The notes under the pieces were generated by a model. That model was not told the DNA's origin. It did no database searches and worked only from the letters and a program-made list of their open reading frames with translations. A program made the translations under genes and the position numbers. A DNA stretch of 64,000 nt from Nannochloris sp. 'desiccata' (taxonomy: Eukaryota; Chlorophyta; Trebouxiophyceae; Chlorellales; Chlorellaceae): contig JAGTXX020000009.1 of NCBI GenBank assembly GCA_019044685.2, positions 1,116,001 to 1,180,000 on the forward strand, written 5' to 3'. Positions within the stretch are counted from its first letter, which is position 1. Each line of letters opens with the position of its first letter. Below are positions 49,567 to 60,255 of the stretch, in pieces.

Positions 49567-51049
49567 ATGATGAAGCTTACTTTAGGGAATACGCAGGCTG
49601 CATTTAAGCCTGCAAAGGCTGTATCTCCATCTTATGGTGGGTTTTCATTGAAATGACCTCGTTTGCTGGTACTCTCCTACAATCCCCAAAAGTTTGACTG
49701 ATACAATCTTCAACACTTTCTGTGTGCAGGACGCAAGACAACATGCAAAATCTGTTGCAGCCTCCCTCAAAATCGCAGGCTTGTGATCCCTTCAGCAGCT
49801 GCTGCTGTAGGGGCCCCAGCCACTGATGTCTACGGCGTCTTCTCCCGCTCGTATGAGACTGATAATGTAAGTTTGAAGCAGCAAGCTTTGGTTTAGGCCC
49901 ACTTAATGCGTTTTCAAACCACCTAATCCAAATCTTGTTTTCTGGAAATTGAATGTTTGTTTATTTGAATTGCAGGAGGACCCTTCTTTGACTCGCTCCT
50001 GGAAGAAAACTATGCGTGTTGCTGTTACTGGTGCTGCTGGACAGATCTCCAACCACTTGCTTTTCATGATCGCTTCTGGTGAAGTTTTCGGCCGTGATCA
50101 GCCCGTCGCTTTACAGCTCTTAGGCTCTGAACGTTCTCGCGAAGCCCTTGAGGGGGTAGCTATGGAACTCGAGGATTCTCTTTACCCTTTATTGAAAGAA
50201 GTCAAGCTCGGAATTGATCCTAAAAAGGTCTTTGAAAACGCTGATTGGGCTCTTCTCATTGGCGCCAAGCCTCGTGGCCCTGGAATGGAGCGTGGTGATC
50301 TTTTGGACCTTAATGGCCAAATTTTTAGAGAACAAGGCCGTGCATTAAATGAAGTCGCTGACCGTGATTGCAAAATGCTCGTTGTTGGCAACCCTTGCAA
50401 CACCAATGCTCTCATTGGAATGGAGAATGCCCCCGACTTGCCTCGTAAGAACTGGCATGCATTGACACGTCTGGATGAGAACCGTGCTAAATGCCAGCTC
50501 GCTCTCAAGGCAGGTAAATTTTACACTTCCGTCAGCAACATGGCTATTTGGGGTAATCATTCCACTACTCAGGTGCCTGATTTCGTCAACGCCAAGATTG
50601 GTGGAAAGCGTGCACCTGCTGTGATCCGCGACGATGCATGGCTTAAAGAGGAATTCACACCCACTGTAGCCAACCGTGGTGGTGCTTTAATTAAGAAATG
50701 GGGTAGATCTTCTGCTGCCTCTACTGCTGTTTCAATTGCTGATCACCTTCGTTCGTTATATATTCCTACCCCTGCTGGCGATTGCTTCTCTACCGCTGTG
50801 ATCACCGACGGTAATCCCTATGGTCTTGAGGAAGGGCTTGTGTTCAGTATGCCTTGCCGTTCTAATGGTGATGGAAACTATGAAGTGATTGATGACTTTG
50901 TTATCGATGAATGGCTTCGTGCAAAAATCAACGCTTCTCAAGAAGAGCTTTTAAAAGAAAGATCTTGTGTCGCGCACCTTGTGCCTAACGCCAAGTGGGT
51001 TGCTGCTTGCGACATCAAAGAAGATACTATGCTTCCTGGAGAGAACTAA
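49567..51049 (+). CDS. Plastid NADP-dependent malate dehydrogenase
   Basis: Three exons, 49567-49636, 49730-49866 and 49976-51049, give 426 residues. The enzyme reduces oxaloacetate with NADPH in the stroma and drives the malate valve; in plants it is thioredoxin-regulated. The first 45 residues resemble a transit peptide. The N-terminal extension reads [20 protein letters not shown] and is followed by the core: [89 protein letters not shown] and [18 protein letters not shown]. The C-terminal extension keeps two cysteines ([20 protein letters not shown]) and the EDTMLPGEN end. The two N-terminal regulatory cysteines of land plants are replaced by Val and Ser, a state reported for Chlamydomonas-type enzymes. 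Confidence 0.96.
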
Positions 51050-51668
51050 GAAATAAAGAGCATTTCTTCTACTAGTTAGTTCTTTTCTATTTTTCTGTTT
51101 GGTGCACACCTATTTAGACGTCTTTAAATAAAAATGAATTCAAAAGAAGTTTGTTCTTTCGTTATAGTCAGTTAGTTTCTCTCTCTCATGTTCCTTTTTG
51201 CACTGATTTTCTTGTGTTGATTTGTTCCACTCCTGTTATAGGTAGATATTTTGTCATTTTGTTTTGTTGCATCATCTTTATATAATCCAAAACCCACGAC
51301 CGACATTTTCTTTATGTTTTTCATATTCTTTACTTTAATAGAGGGGAGCCCTGTTCTCGAAGGACAGGATAGTAATATGCAGCTCGTTTCTCTATAAGAA
51401 ATGTGGAAGGGGAAGGTAATTTTTCTGTTTCAATTTCCTTCGTTTAAAAAATAATATCAATAACTCAGTGAGACGTCCTTATTTAAAAATAAGGTCGTTG
51501 TCTGTCTAGTGACAAACCACCAAATTATATACAAGCAATTCTCTTATTGGGATTAGTACTGAACTATAACAACAACGGATCTAAAGATTAAAGATATCTA
51601 CCGCAACCGGAACTCTTCTGAGTTCAACTAGAAATAAAAGTATAACTATTTAAGCTTTCCCTTTTTTC
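51050..51668. other. Convergent intergenic region, NADP-MDH / GMD
   Basis: 619-bp AT-rich 3'-3' spacer. No open frame longer than 60 codons and no recognisable element. Confidence 0.5.
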
Positions 51669-53192
51669 TTATATCCCCAAAGAATTTTTCGAAATAGGAG
51701 ACGCCATGCTTCTCTTTTTCCCAGCCAAAACCATCTCTTTCAGCGCTTCGTTCACATCTTCCGCTATCATTTCAGCCACCAACTGTTTAAAAGTAGTGGT
51801 CGGGGTCCATCCAAGACGCTTTTTTGCATCTTCAGCGTCACCCAACAGAGTTTCAACCTCAGTTGGGCGGTAGTATTTTGGATCCACAGCAACGATTACC
51901 TTGCCATTTTCTTTATTAATACCCTTTGTATCAGACCCCTCACCTTGCCATTCAATAGTAATCTTCAATTCCTGGCAGGCGGCTTCTACAAAATCTTTTA
52001 CCGAGTGTTGAACTCCTGTAGCGATAACGTAATCACGAGGCTCTTGTTGTTGGAGCATTCTCCACTGCATTTCAACGTAGTCTCTGGCATGGCCCCAATC
52101 ACGTTTAGCCTCAAGGTTACCTAAGTAGAGACAATCTTGAGTACCGAGACTAATGCGAGCGAGACCACGGGTAATTTTCCTGGTGACAAAGGTCTCCCCC
52201 CTTCGAGCGGACTCGTGATTGAACAAGACACCGTTACAAGCATAGATACCATAGGCTTCACGATAGTTAACCGTAATCCAGTAGGCGTACAATTTAGCTA
52301 CAGCGTACGGTGAGCGGGGGTAAAAGGGGGTCGTTATCTTTTGAGGAATCTCTTGGACCATGCCGTAGAGCTCAGAGGTTGATGCTTGATAAAATTTGCA
52401 CGTCTTCTCCAAGCCGAGGATGCGGATAGCTTCTAAAAGGCGAAGAGCACCCAATCCATCTACGTCAGCAGTGTACTCGGGAGAATCAAACGACACAGCA
52501 ACGTGGCTTTGGGCTCCAAGGTTGTAAATCTCGGCAGGCTGCACCTGTTGAATAATACGGATAAGGCATGTGGAGTCAGAGAGGTCCCCGTAGTGAAGGA
52601 AGAAGCAGCAATTAGGGGAGTGAGGGTCTTGGTAGAGGTGGTCAATACGCTGGGTATTTAAGCTAGAAGCTCTGCGCTTGATACCATGGACTTCATAGCC
52701 CTTTTCGAGGAGAAGCTCAGCCAAGTAGCAGCCATCCTGCAACCCAAAAAAGAAAAAAAGAGCGGGGACGAGCTTTTAAAAAACTAATATGTTTCCCCAC
52801 GCTCCGTATGCGGCTTTATAACCGCGTAGAGACCAGCCGATTTATTAAAGACGTTTCTAGCAGGAGAGAAGCAGGAATTGTGAAAGTAAGTTGATGGTTG
52901 GAAATTAGTGATTGCAGTTTGAACAAAAAATTCGCAGGCAGCAATAGGCATACCCAGCGGGGCCTTACAATAAAATATAGAGGTTATTAACAAGAGATAT
53001 GACATGTCAAAACTAACCTTTTCCCCTTTATTCGCCATTTTCGTTCACAGGCACTACTTTTAAACACAGCAAGTTATAGCAACGGTGCTAAAATATCATC
53101 AAATGGGTATTAAACCTTACCTGGCCGGTAATACCAGTGATTAAAGCCTTTTTGCGCTGCTGGGAATCTCCGTTGGGCGCTTGCATTGTCAT
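51669..53192 (-). CDS. GMD: GDP-mannose 4,6-dehydratase
   Basis: Two exons, 53121-53192 and 51669-52736, separated by a 384-bp intron, give 379 residues. The enzyme converts GDP-D-mannose to GDP-4-keto-6-deoxy-D-mannose, the first step of de novo GDP-L-fucose synthesis. The join restores the glycine-rich NADP motif [20 protein letters not shown], then [20 protein letters not shown]. Further: [73 protein letters not shown] (YxxxK catalytic pair), [20 protein letters not shown] and [20 protein letters not shown]. It is intact and of normal length, with no signal peptide, so cytosolic. The next enzyme of the pathway, GER, starts 414 bp away on the other strand. Confidence 0.97.
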
Positions 53193-53606
53193 TTTGTTGG
53201 AGAGACGAGAGCAGCGGTGATTTTAGTAAGTGATCTTTGACGTCCTTCTGCACTTGCTAGAGACTTCAATCTAGATGTGTTTGCAGCGCTAATTATAAGG
53301 TTAATTAGTCTAAACATGCAAGGTCAACCAAGTTTTCTCCCACGCGGTTGTCACGAAATTTCGAGGCATTTCGAGGCAAGCTTCGAGGCAAAGCAGTCTG
53401 GTCAAATCTTTGTCAAAGGTTGACCGTAAAGCTATTGCATGACAAGGCTATATGTTTTCATATCCTGTCATTCATATTATTTACGTTCAACTAATACTAA
53501 AGCGTCGGAATAGACTTATCCACCAAGGAATACGGCCTTGGCAGGTTTTCCAAAAACTTGTGGAAAATCTTTTAGTAGCATTGGGCGCTGCTGTAAAAAG
53601 TATAAT
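53193..53606. promoter_or_regulatory. Shared 5' region of GMD and GER
   Basis: 414 bp between the divergent start codons. It contains three copies of TTCGAGGCA (53360-53368, 53370-53378, 53382-53390). No TATA-like element at a convincing position. Bidirectional promoter function is inferred from the arrangement. Confidence 0.5.
53360..53390. repeat. Three-copy TTCGAGGCA repeat between GMD and GER
   Basis: Perfect 9-base copies at 53360, 53370 and 53382, that is, 10 and 12 bases apart, close to one helical turn. They lie near the middle of the divergent promoter region. Confidence 0.85.
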
Positions 53607-54581
53607 ATGAACGGTCATACTGAGCAAGCTTTGGACCGGAGAGGCAAGGTCTTTGTAGCTGGACATCGTGGGCTGGTCGGTGCTGCTATTCATCGCAATT
53701 TATTAGCAAATGGTTTCAGTAACATTATTACCCGCTCCCGTCAAGAGCTCAACCTTTGCAATACACAAGCTGTGGACTCTTTCTTTGAAGAAGAACGTAT
53801 TGATTATGTCTTCGTAGCTGCAGCCAAGGTTGGCGGCATTAAAGCTAACAATGATTATCCTACTGAATTCCTTCTTGAGAATTTACAGATCCAAAATAAC
53901 ATTATTCCATTGGCTCACAAACACGGTGTAAAGAAACTCATCTTTCTTGGCTCTAGCTGCATTTACCCAAAGGAAGTCGAGCCCCAGCCTATTAAAGAAA
54001 CCGATCTTTTGACAGGACCTTTGGAGCCGACCAATGAGCCATACGCCATTGCAAAAATAGCCGGAATTAAGCTCTGCCAGACATTGCATAAACAGTACGG
54101 CTTCAACGCTATCTGTGCTATGCCTACTAATCTCTATGGACCCGGGGATAACTTTCACCCCACAGGCTCTCATGTTTTACCCGCCTTAATCCGCAGAACG
54201 GTGGAAGCAAAGGAGGAAAATCTGCCTCAAGTGCTTAACTGGGGTTCCGGGAGCCCTCGTAGGGAATTTCTTCACGTTGATGATTTAGCTGCTGCCTGCT
54301 TGCATTTAATGGATACCTACAGCGGTAATGATATTGTAAATGTAGGGTGTGGTACTGACATTTCAATTAAAGAGCTTGCGGAGATGGTAGCAGAGGTCAT
54401 TGGCTATCAAGGAAACATTGTGTGGGATAAATCTCAGCCTGATGGGACCTTTAGGAAACTCTTGGATGTGTCAAAGTTGGAGAAGCTTGGATGGAAGGCG
54501 GGTATTGAGTTGAAGCAAGGGATTAAGGAGACTGTTGATTGGTATCTTAACAGTAAAATGAATGGACAAGTGAGGCTTTAA
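53607..54581 (+). CDS. GER1: GDP-L-fucose synthase (GDP-4-keto-6-deoxymannose epimerase/reductase)
   Basis: Intronless CDS of 324 residues, starting at ATG 53607. An in-frame TTG-led extension upstream is not a credible start. The enzyme performs 3,5-epimerisation and NADPH reduction to give GDP-L-fucose. Motifs: VFVAGHRGLVGAAIHRNLLA (NADP), VAAAKVGGIKANNDYPTEFL, FLGSSCIYPKEVEPQP (catalytic Ser), TNEPYAIAKIAGIKLCQ (Tyr-xxx-Lys), MPTNLYGPGDNFHPTGSHVL and GSGSPRREFLHVDDLAAACL. All catalytic residues appear intact. Together with GMD it gives a full de novo GDP-fucose route, used for glycoproteins, cell-wall or scale polysaccharides. TGTAA near 54669-54673 may serve as polyadenylation signal. Confidence 0.97.
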   Translation: MNGHTEQALDRRGKVFVAGHRGLVGAAIHRNLLANGFSNIITRSRQELNLCNTQAVDSFFEEERIDYVFVAAAKVGGIKANNDYPTEFLLENLQIQNNIIPLAHKHGVKKLIFLGSSCIYPKEVEPQPIKETDLLTGPLEPTNEPYAIAKIAGIKLCQTLHKQYGFNAICAMPTNLYGPGDNFHPTGSHVLPALIRRTVEAKEENLPQVLNWGSGSPRREFLHVDDLAAACLHLMDTYSGNDIVNVGCGTDISIKELAEMVAEVIGYQGNIVWDKSQPDGTFRKLLDVSKLEKLGWKAGIELKQGIKETVDWYLNSKMNGQVRL

Positions 54582-55017
54582 AAAGTTAGATACAATCGCC
54601 GCCGTGGTCTTTGATGAGAACTCACACAAAAAAGGTTGGTTTAATTATTTCTTATTGTTTATATATAATTTGTAAGTGTTGTTCACTAATTTCTGAATTA
54701 TAGTTACACATGGGTCATCCAACAAACGCAAGTAGTACAATTAATGGAAAGAACACACACATGAATAATTGCTGTCGGTGGAATACTACTTTTTCTAGGG
54801 ATTTTTAGTCAATACAATTGCACAACACAGACATAGTTACTAAAAGCAAACAAACAAACGATTGAACCCTTACAGAACATTACTGCTCAGTTGAAAAGGG
54901 TCTGGTGTCGTTGTTCAACAAACTTATTTATAAGATGCTTAAATGCTGTCGTCAAGATGGATGGAGAAGTAGATATGAGAAAGATAAGATGGAAGAAAAG
55001 AAGAGTAGATGATGCGT
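54582..55017. other. Convergent intergenic region, GER / H2A.Z
   Basis: 3'-3' spacer with TTACA near 54701 and 54868 (TGTAA on the minus strand) for the H2A.Z gene. No coding content recognised. Confidence 0.4.
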
Positions 55018-55689
55018 TTACATCATGGGCATGCCCTTCTTTTGCATTCCTTCAGTCTTGTTGATGAGAGACTTGTGAATATGGGGAATGACACCACCAC
55101 CAGCAATGGTCGCCTTGATCAAGGTATCTAATTCCTCATCACCGCGAATAGCGAGCTGTAAATGACGGGGAGTAATACGCTTCACTTTGAGATCCTTAGA
55201 GGCGTTCCCTGCTAACTCGAGAACCTCTGCAAAGGTGGCAGAAAACGATAAAAACGAGTAAGAATATTTCAAACCGACACGAAAAACAGGTAGTTGGGAA
55301 AAGACTTACCAGCGGTAAGGTATTCAAGGATAGCAGCAGAGTAGACTGCGGCAGTAGCACCAACACGGCCATTGGAGGTAGAGCGGCTCTTCAAGAGACG
55401 ATGGATACGACCGACAGGGAACTGGAGGCCTGCAGAATTTAAACAATTTGCAATGATCCAGATCATAATGGATACGAAATAGTAAAGAGCAAGTATGATA
55501 TGAGCGCAGTATGATTGTCAGAATAGTCGTTGTAAACAGTTTAATGAACGCCTGGCATCAAGCCTAGCATATAAACGCACCGGCACGAGCAGAACGGGAG
55601 ATGGGCTTTTTCTTGTCACCGGCACCCTTGAGACCGATGGTACCCTTGGCACCCTTTCCGGACAATCCCTTTGCACCTTTTCCTGACAT
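55018..55689 (-). CDS. Histone H2A variant H2A.Z
   Basis: Three exons, 55581-55689, 55310-55429 and 55018-55226, give 145 residues. The fold matches H2[62 protein letters not shown], and the diagnostic [20 protein letters not shown] followed by IHKSLINK. The N-terminus is Gly/Lys-rich with repeated GKGAKG, a likely acetylation target. The C-terminus has a short extension [12 protein letters not shown] past the usual end. Introns and a probable polyadenylated message are typical of replacement variants and unlike intronless replication-type histones. H2A.Z is deposited by SWR1; the NuA4 subunit EPL1 is elsewhere in the window. Confidence 0.96.
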
Positions 55690-56243
55690 GATGAAGTAGT
55701 TGAGCCTGCAGAAAAGGAGAGGAGGTCGGGACGTTGTCAGGATCATTCCGAAAAATAACAATGATGAAAAGTTCACAGCCGGATGCGGCAGGGCGTCATC
55801 GCTGGGTTCTATGCTTCTGAGATAATTATCAAGAAGAGAAAACGAACCACGCGCCGGGCTCTACAGTGCCGGAGAGGAATAACCGCGTCTTTGAAAAAAC
55901 TGAATTGAATTAGGTATTTTGCGGGCAGCACAGACGTGTTGCAGCGGCGCCCTAGCTTATTTTAGGACCAGAAAAATAGGGGCTTACCTTTTTTGGATTA
56001 TATTAGGTGACCTAGCGGCTTAGCGGCTTGTTTTAATTCACTTCGTTTTCGCGAGCGAGATTGAGGTACAACTGCTATTTGTACCTTCAATCAATACTGC
56101 AAGGTGAGAAACCGTGCCTGTTTACATTAGTTCGCTACATTCAAGGACCAATTTTGTCCTTTATACTAGTACCTGGATTGCTACCATTTCTTACAATTGA
56201 AGAGGCATACTATTCAAACAATAATGCCGCTGGTAACTACCAA
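55690..56243. other. Intergenic region, H2A.Z 5' / unknown basic protein 3'
   Basis: 554-bp spacer between two minus-strand genes containing the H2A.Z promoter. No repeat or exon recognised. Confidence 0.4.
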
Positions 56244-56992
56244 TCATCCACTTCCACCACCACCGCCGCGGTTCTTTGTCCGCTTTTTCGACCGTCCGCT
56301 GGCTAATAAATCCGCATGCATGGATCCTATATTGTTTCTCTTCTTCCCTTTACCTATTGCCGTGCCTCTACCTTCACTTTCATCGCTGCTACCCTCTTTA
56401 TCGACTTTAATTTGAGCACTATTGCTATTTTTATTGCCACCACCACTGTTCCAAAATCGACCGTTTGTAGCATTCAGCTCCTCTTTCCCTAACCCTGTTC
56501 TACTTTTAGAGGACATGAGCACTTTCCGACCGAGCCTCTGTTCTACTCCAGCAACTCCTGTCTGTAATTTTCAGAAAGGAAAGGCATCATTGATAAGCAA
56601 TAAGAAGGCAAGAGGTGGTTGAGGAGAAGGAATTAATAGATACTTCTACGTAAGGGGTTGTACGTGATTTTTATCACCTGATGTTTTGATGGAGCTTTCG
56701 ATCCTAGACCCATATGTTTATTAAATGGCCGAACAGTATTTCCACCATATAATTTCTGCTTGCTATCCTCGTGCTTTAGCTCCGCCTCAACGTCTTTTAT
56801 ACCGAGCCATCCCGCTGCCTGGAAATAACAGTGGAACAAAAGGTTATTCAGCTAAAGAGATACATGGACACCATCCTAGTGTATTGATCAATCAATCAAC
56901 GAGCTTACGATTTCTAAAGCTTGTCCCGAATATCTAATCTCTTCATCGGCTGGATCATTCTTAGTTCTCCCCTTTTTCCCTTTTGACGCCAT
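56244..56992 (-). CDS. Unrecognised small basic protein, probably nuclear
   Basis: Three exons, 56909-56992, 56678-56818 and 56244-56561, join in phase to 180 residues. Composition is Lys/Arg/Gly/Ser-rich: the start ASKGKKGRTKNDPADEEIRY has a basic cluster, the middle has RPFNKHMGLGSKAPSKHQTG and VEQRLGRKVLMSSKSRTG, and the C-terminus is acidic then basic (KVDKEGSSDESEGR, GRSKKRTKNRGGG). This resembles small nucleolar or ribosome-biogenesis proteins, but I cannot assign a family. Clean splice sites and phase support a real gene. The 5' region abuts the divergent beta-trefoil gene (281 bp between starts). Confidence 0.55.
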
Positions 56993-57273
56993 CGAGCATT
57001 TTTGAGATCTTTTGATTATTTTCAAAGCATTTCCTTTTGTTGACGGGATCTGAAAGGTTCAAACTTTGGAGACAACTTTGGCCATCGTTGGGCGCAATTC
57101 AAACGCAAAACTAGGTCAAAGTAGCATTGCCTCTCCAAATTCCACAATTTTTCCAAATATTTGAAAGTATAAATACTCTACAATGATTTATCAATATAGC
57201 CAACATGCACAATAATCCCTGATACTCCAACAAAGCGTGTACTGCTATTTTGAATCCACAACATTCTGGCTCG

Positions 57274-59912
57274 ATGAATACGCACACCCTGGTCCTCATT
57301 CAGGACCACAGAGGCAGATATCTGCAAAGTAAAGATACCGGAATGCTTGGTTTTGGTAGCGAGGGTGACTCATTCATGCTCTGCACGTTGGTGGGTCGGA
57401 GCAACTGCTTTGCTTTCAGGCATCTTTTTAGTCAGAATTGGATCTCCTTGGAGGCTGATAAACTCGTACTAGGGCCGCATCCTGCTGCATTAGAGTTTTT
57501 TACCGACCTGGGGAAATGTGCGTGCCTTCACATCTTCCTTTCACAACTGCATTGCTCGATCACATGATTGCTCAAAACTCTCTACTTTTAAAATTTCAAA
57601 TCTGCAGGCGTAGCTTTTAGGCTGCCAACGGGTGCATTCCTCACAAGTCATCGGTCTTCAGGCGACTTAACTGCCCTGCGAGGCCCTTTAAGACAAGACA
57701 AGGCCCTCAAACTTTTCACTATAGTCGATGTCGCTGCCCCTCCACATTCCCTCCTCTCCTGGCCTATCCGCTGTCACTTAATAACACAACAAGACGGTCT
57801 ATACATTTCTACAGCCACAGGAAAATTAGCTGCAAATGCTGAAGTCGCTTGCTGCTCTGAAGAGCTTATAATTAATCTCGGAGGAAGGGTCGCACCGGCA
57901 ACTTCCCACGGAGCTGCTGCAATTGGGCGCTGTAGTCTGTGGAACTCAAATGCCACCCATCTAGCTTCTTTAGAGCCATCTACATCCCAACTTATCATGC
58001 AGCCGCAACATGCGTGCACTGGACGTGAAGATTTTAAGCTCCATTTATTTAAATACAATGAAATAGTGCTTACCCAGCAAGACAAAACAACAAATCCTGC
58101 CGCTGCCCCGTCCACATGTACAAACACCTGTATTAATACTGATGAAGAAAAGACTGTAGAGTCTGGCGTTGTATGTCGCTGGCCTTCTGTGAAATGTATT
58201 TTGGGTGAAAGACCTACTAAACTTATTATAGAACTCGCTTCTAGCCCTTGTTTTATTATAACTGCTCATGGACAGCTGATCGGATCTTCCTCCGACACTG
58301 GCACCCTCACTGCTGCTTCCTTTTCTTCATGTTCTTTCTCTGGAGGGGCTGGCGGTCCCAATAGACAACTTAACGCTCAGTCTTGGCAATTTGAACACCA
58401 TGGAGACTCTACTTATTCCATTAAAAACACTGGTACTAATAAATTGCTGTACGTCACTGAGGCAGGTGCCCTAAAACTTGATGGAAATGAGCCTTTGTTC
58501 CCAGATTCAAGGATTTTATTTAATATAGAGCTAGGATGGACAAAGGTTGAAAGTAGAGAACGCTCTGATTTAGGCGATTCGCCTTTTGAAAGCTCTCAGA
58601 AGGTAGTTAAAACTGAGCAGAGAGAAAAATCGGGAGCATTGGCGTCTTCAGGTCAGCACCTTGCCGGTTTCACAATTAAAACAGTTTTCCGATTAGATGG
58701 CAAACAGCTATGCTTAACAGCTCTTCCAGATGGAAGAATTGGCACCTGCTATCGTAAATCTCAGCCTTCTCGCTGGGAATTGTTTGCATTAGCTGATAGG
58801 GAAGCTGTACTGCAAAGCTCAGCACAACCGCTGTTGCGGCTGCCGGCTTTCAACGAGGAGGAGGACGCACAGCAGCAGCAATCATCAACCATGAGACGTA
58901 GTAATAGTTGCCAAGCAATTATGAAAACGCCAGCAGTTGCTGGTTCTTTTTCTATCCTATCTACAAGTCCATCTACTCTTCCTGGTATCTTAGAACAGGC
59001 GGCGTCTGAAGACAGAAACAAAGAAACGAGCGATGAGGACATCGGCGACGGCAGCGGCGATGAAAATCATGATATAGGAGGAAAGCTTACTCGAGCAATC
59101 CCTAGCATGCGTGGAAGACGCTGTGCTAGTGAATCTACATTATTTCATTTACAGGGGAACAGCAGCACGAAGACAAAAGAGCCAACGTGGCTTGCTGACC
59201 TGCGTAAAACGCAAACCCAACCTTCAGGCTGGGATGTCCGTTCCGCGGCAACCATGCAAGAACAATCATGCCACACCTTGTGTGCTGCAGCTCTCGGCGA
59301 TTTTTGCTGTACTTTAAACCCGCAATCGCCCAAAAGTTTAGATTGTATGCATCCTGAAGATCTAATTGCCTCTGCAGAGTCGCTTCCTGATGAGATTAAA
59401 CATCAAGTTGTGAAAAAATTAGCCTTACTGACGGCACCGCCTGCTGCTGCAAAGTTAAGTTTTCAGCATCTAAGCAAAGCTGCAGTGCATGGAAACGCGC
59501 CTGAATGGTCTAAAGATTTGGTCATAGAAGATGTGGATGCAGATATGTTGCCTGAAGAAGTAGCAGAGGTACGAAATTAAATATATTCTTTCTCTCTCCC
59601 CCATTTCTCTCTCTCCCGTCACAAAGATGTTGATTTAGTCCTTCGTTTTTTTCTCAATTTTTCTGATTGCAGAGCTATGCATGTACGGCATGCCAAGGTT
59701 CTAGCGGATTACTACTTCCCCTAGATCCAGAAATCAACCCTCGCCACCACAAATTCCTTGAAGCAATGAGCAGAAGGCAATTTGGAGGCATTCGGAGACG
59801 GCACCGTGCTGGCGGTGGTCATCCCGACGCCATCTCTAATAGTCTTCAAGTGGCCAAGAATGGCATATTGTTTCTTGGTGTATTCAGAATATTGAGTGTC
59901 TTGATGAAATAG
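57274..59912 (+). CDS. Large fascin-like beta-trefoil protein
   Basis: Three exons, 57274-57517, 57608-59568 and 59673-59912, join in phase to 814 residues. The first 500 residues show repeated beta-trefoil strands of fascin type: LVLIQDHRGRYLQSKDTGML, VAFRLPTGAFLTSHRSSGDL, HLITQQDGLYISTATGKLAA, ITAHGQLIGSSSDTGTLTAA, YSIKNTGTNKLLYVTEAGAL, and KTVFRLDGKQLCLTALPDGR. At least three trefoil domains are likely. A disordered Ser/Glu-rich linker follows (about 520-640, including SDEDIGDGSGDENHD), then a helical region (SLPDEIKHQVVKKLALL) and a C-terminus with a CTAC pair and an RRR-rich end. Fascins bundle actin; whether this one does is unknown, and other trefoil proteins bind sugars. No signal peptide, so cytosolic. 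The call rests on repeat pattern. Confidence 0.6.
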
Positions 59913-60255
59913 AGAAACCATTCATTTGCCCTGTATTAATATGTAATTTGTGTAAAGTAGAAGAATCTGTTAAAAAGGTATCTAGAGGTCGGTAAGTTGC
60001 CTCTTCTCAACACCACTCATCTCACTTTCACTACAATCACTTGGACATTTACCTTAAACTGTCTAATTAATTAAATAAGTAGCGACTGATTTCCAGCGCA
60101 TGCAAAACCTCTTCCCTAAAATATGTCAAAGACAAAGAAAATAATATTTCTTTCAAAGGTACGAGCACGATATCACTGGGCAGCCAACTATGCCAGAAGC
60201 TAGTGATCCTCCAGAGATGAATAGATAACACAGCTGCAGGTCACTGCCTTCGTCT
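59913..60255. other. Convergent intergenic region
   Basis: 3'-3' spacer between the beta-trefoil gene and the FET4-like gene. TGTAA at 59942-59946 and 59951-59955 lies just past the first stop. No exon recognised. Confidence 0.45.

Noticed and set aside
53538..53606. Upstream extension of GDP-L-fucose synthase
   Set aside because: It begins at TTG, not ATG, and its residues do not fit the family; the ATG at 53607 gives the usual length.
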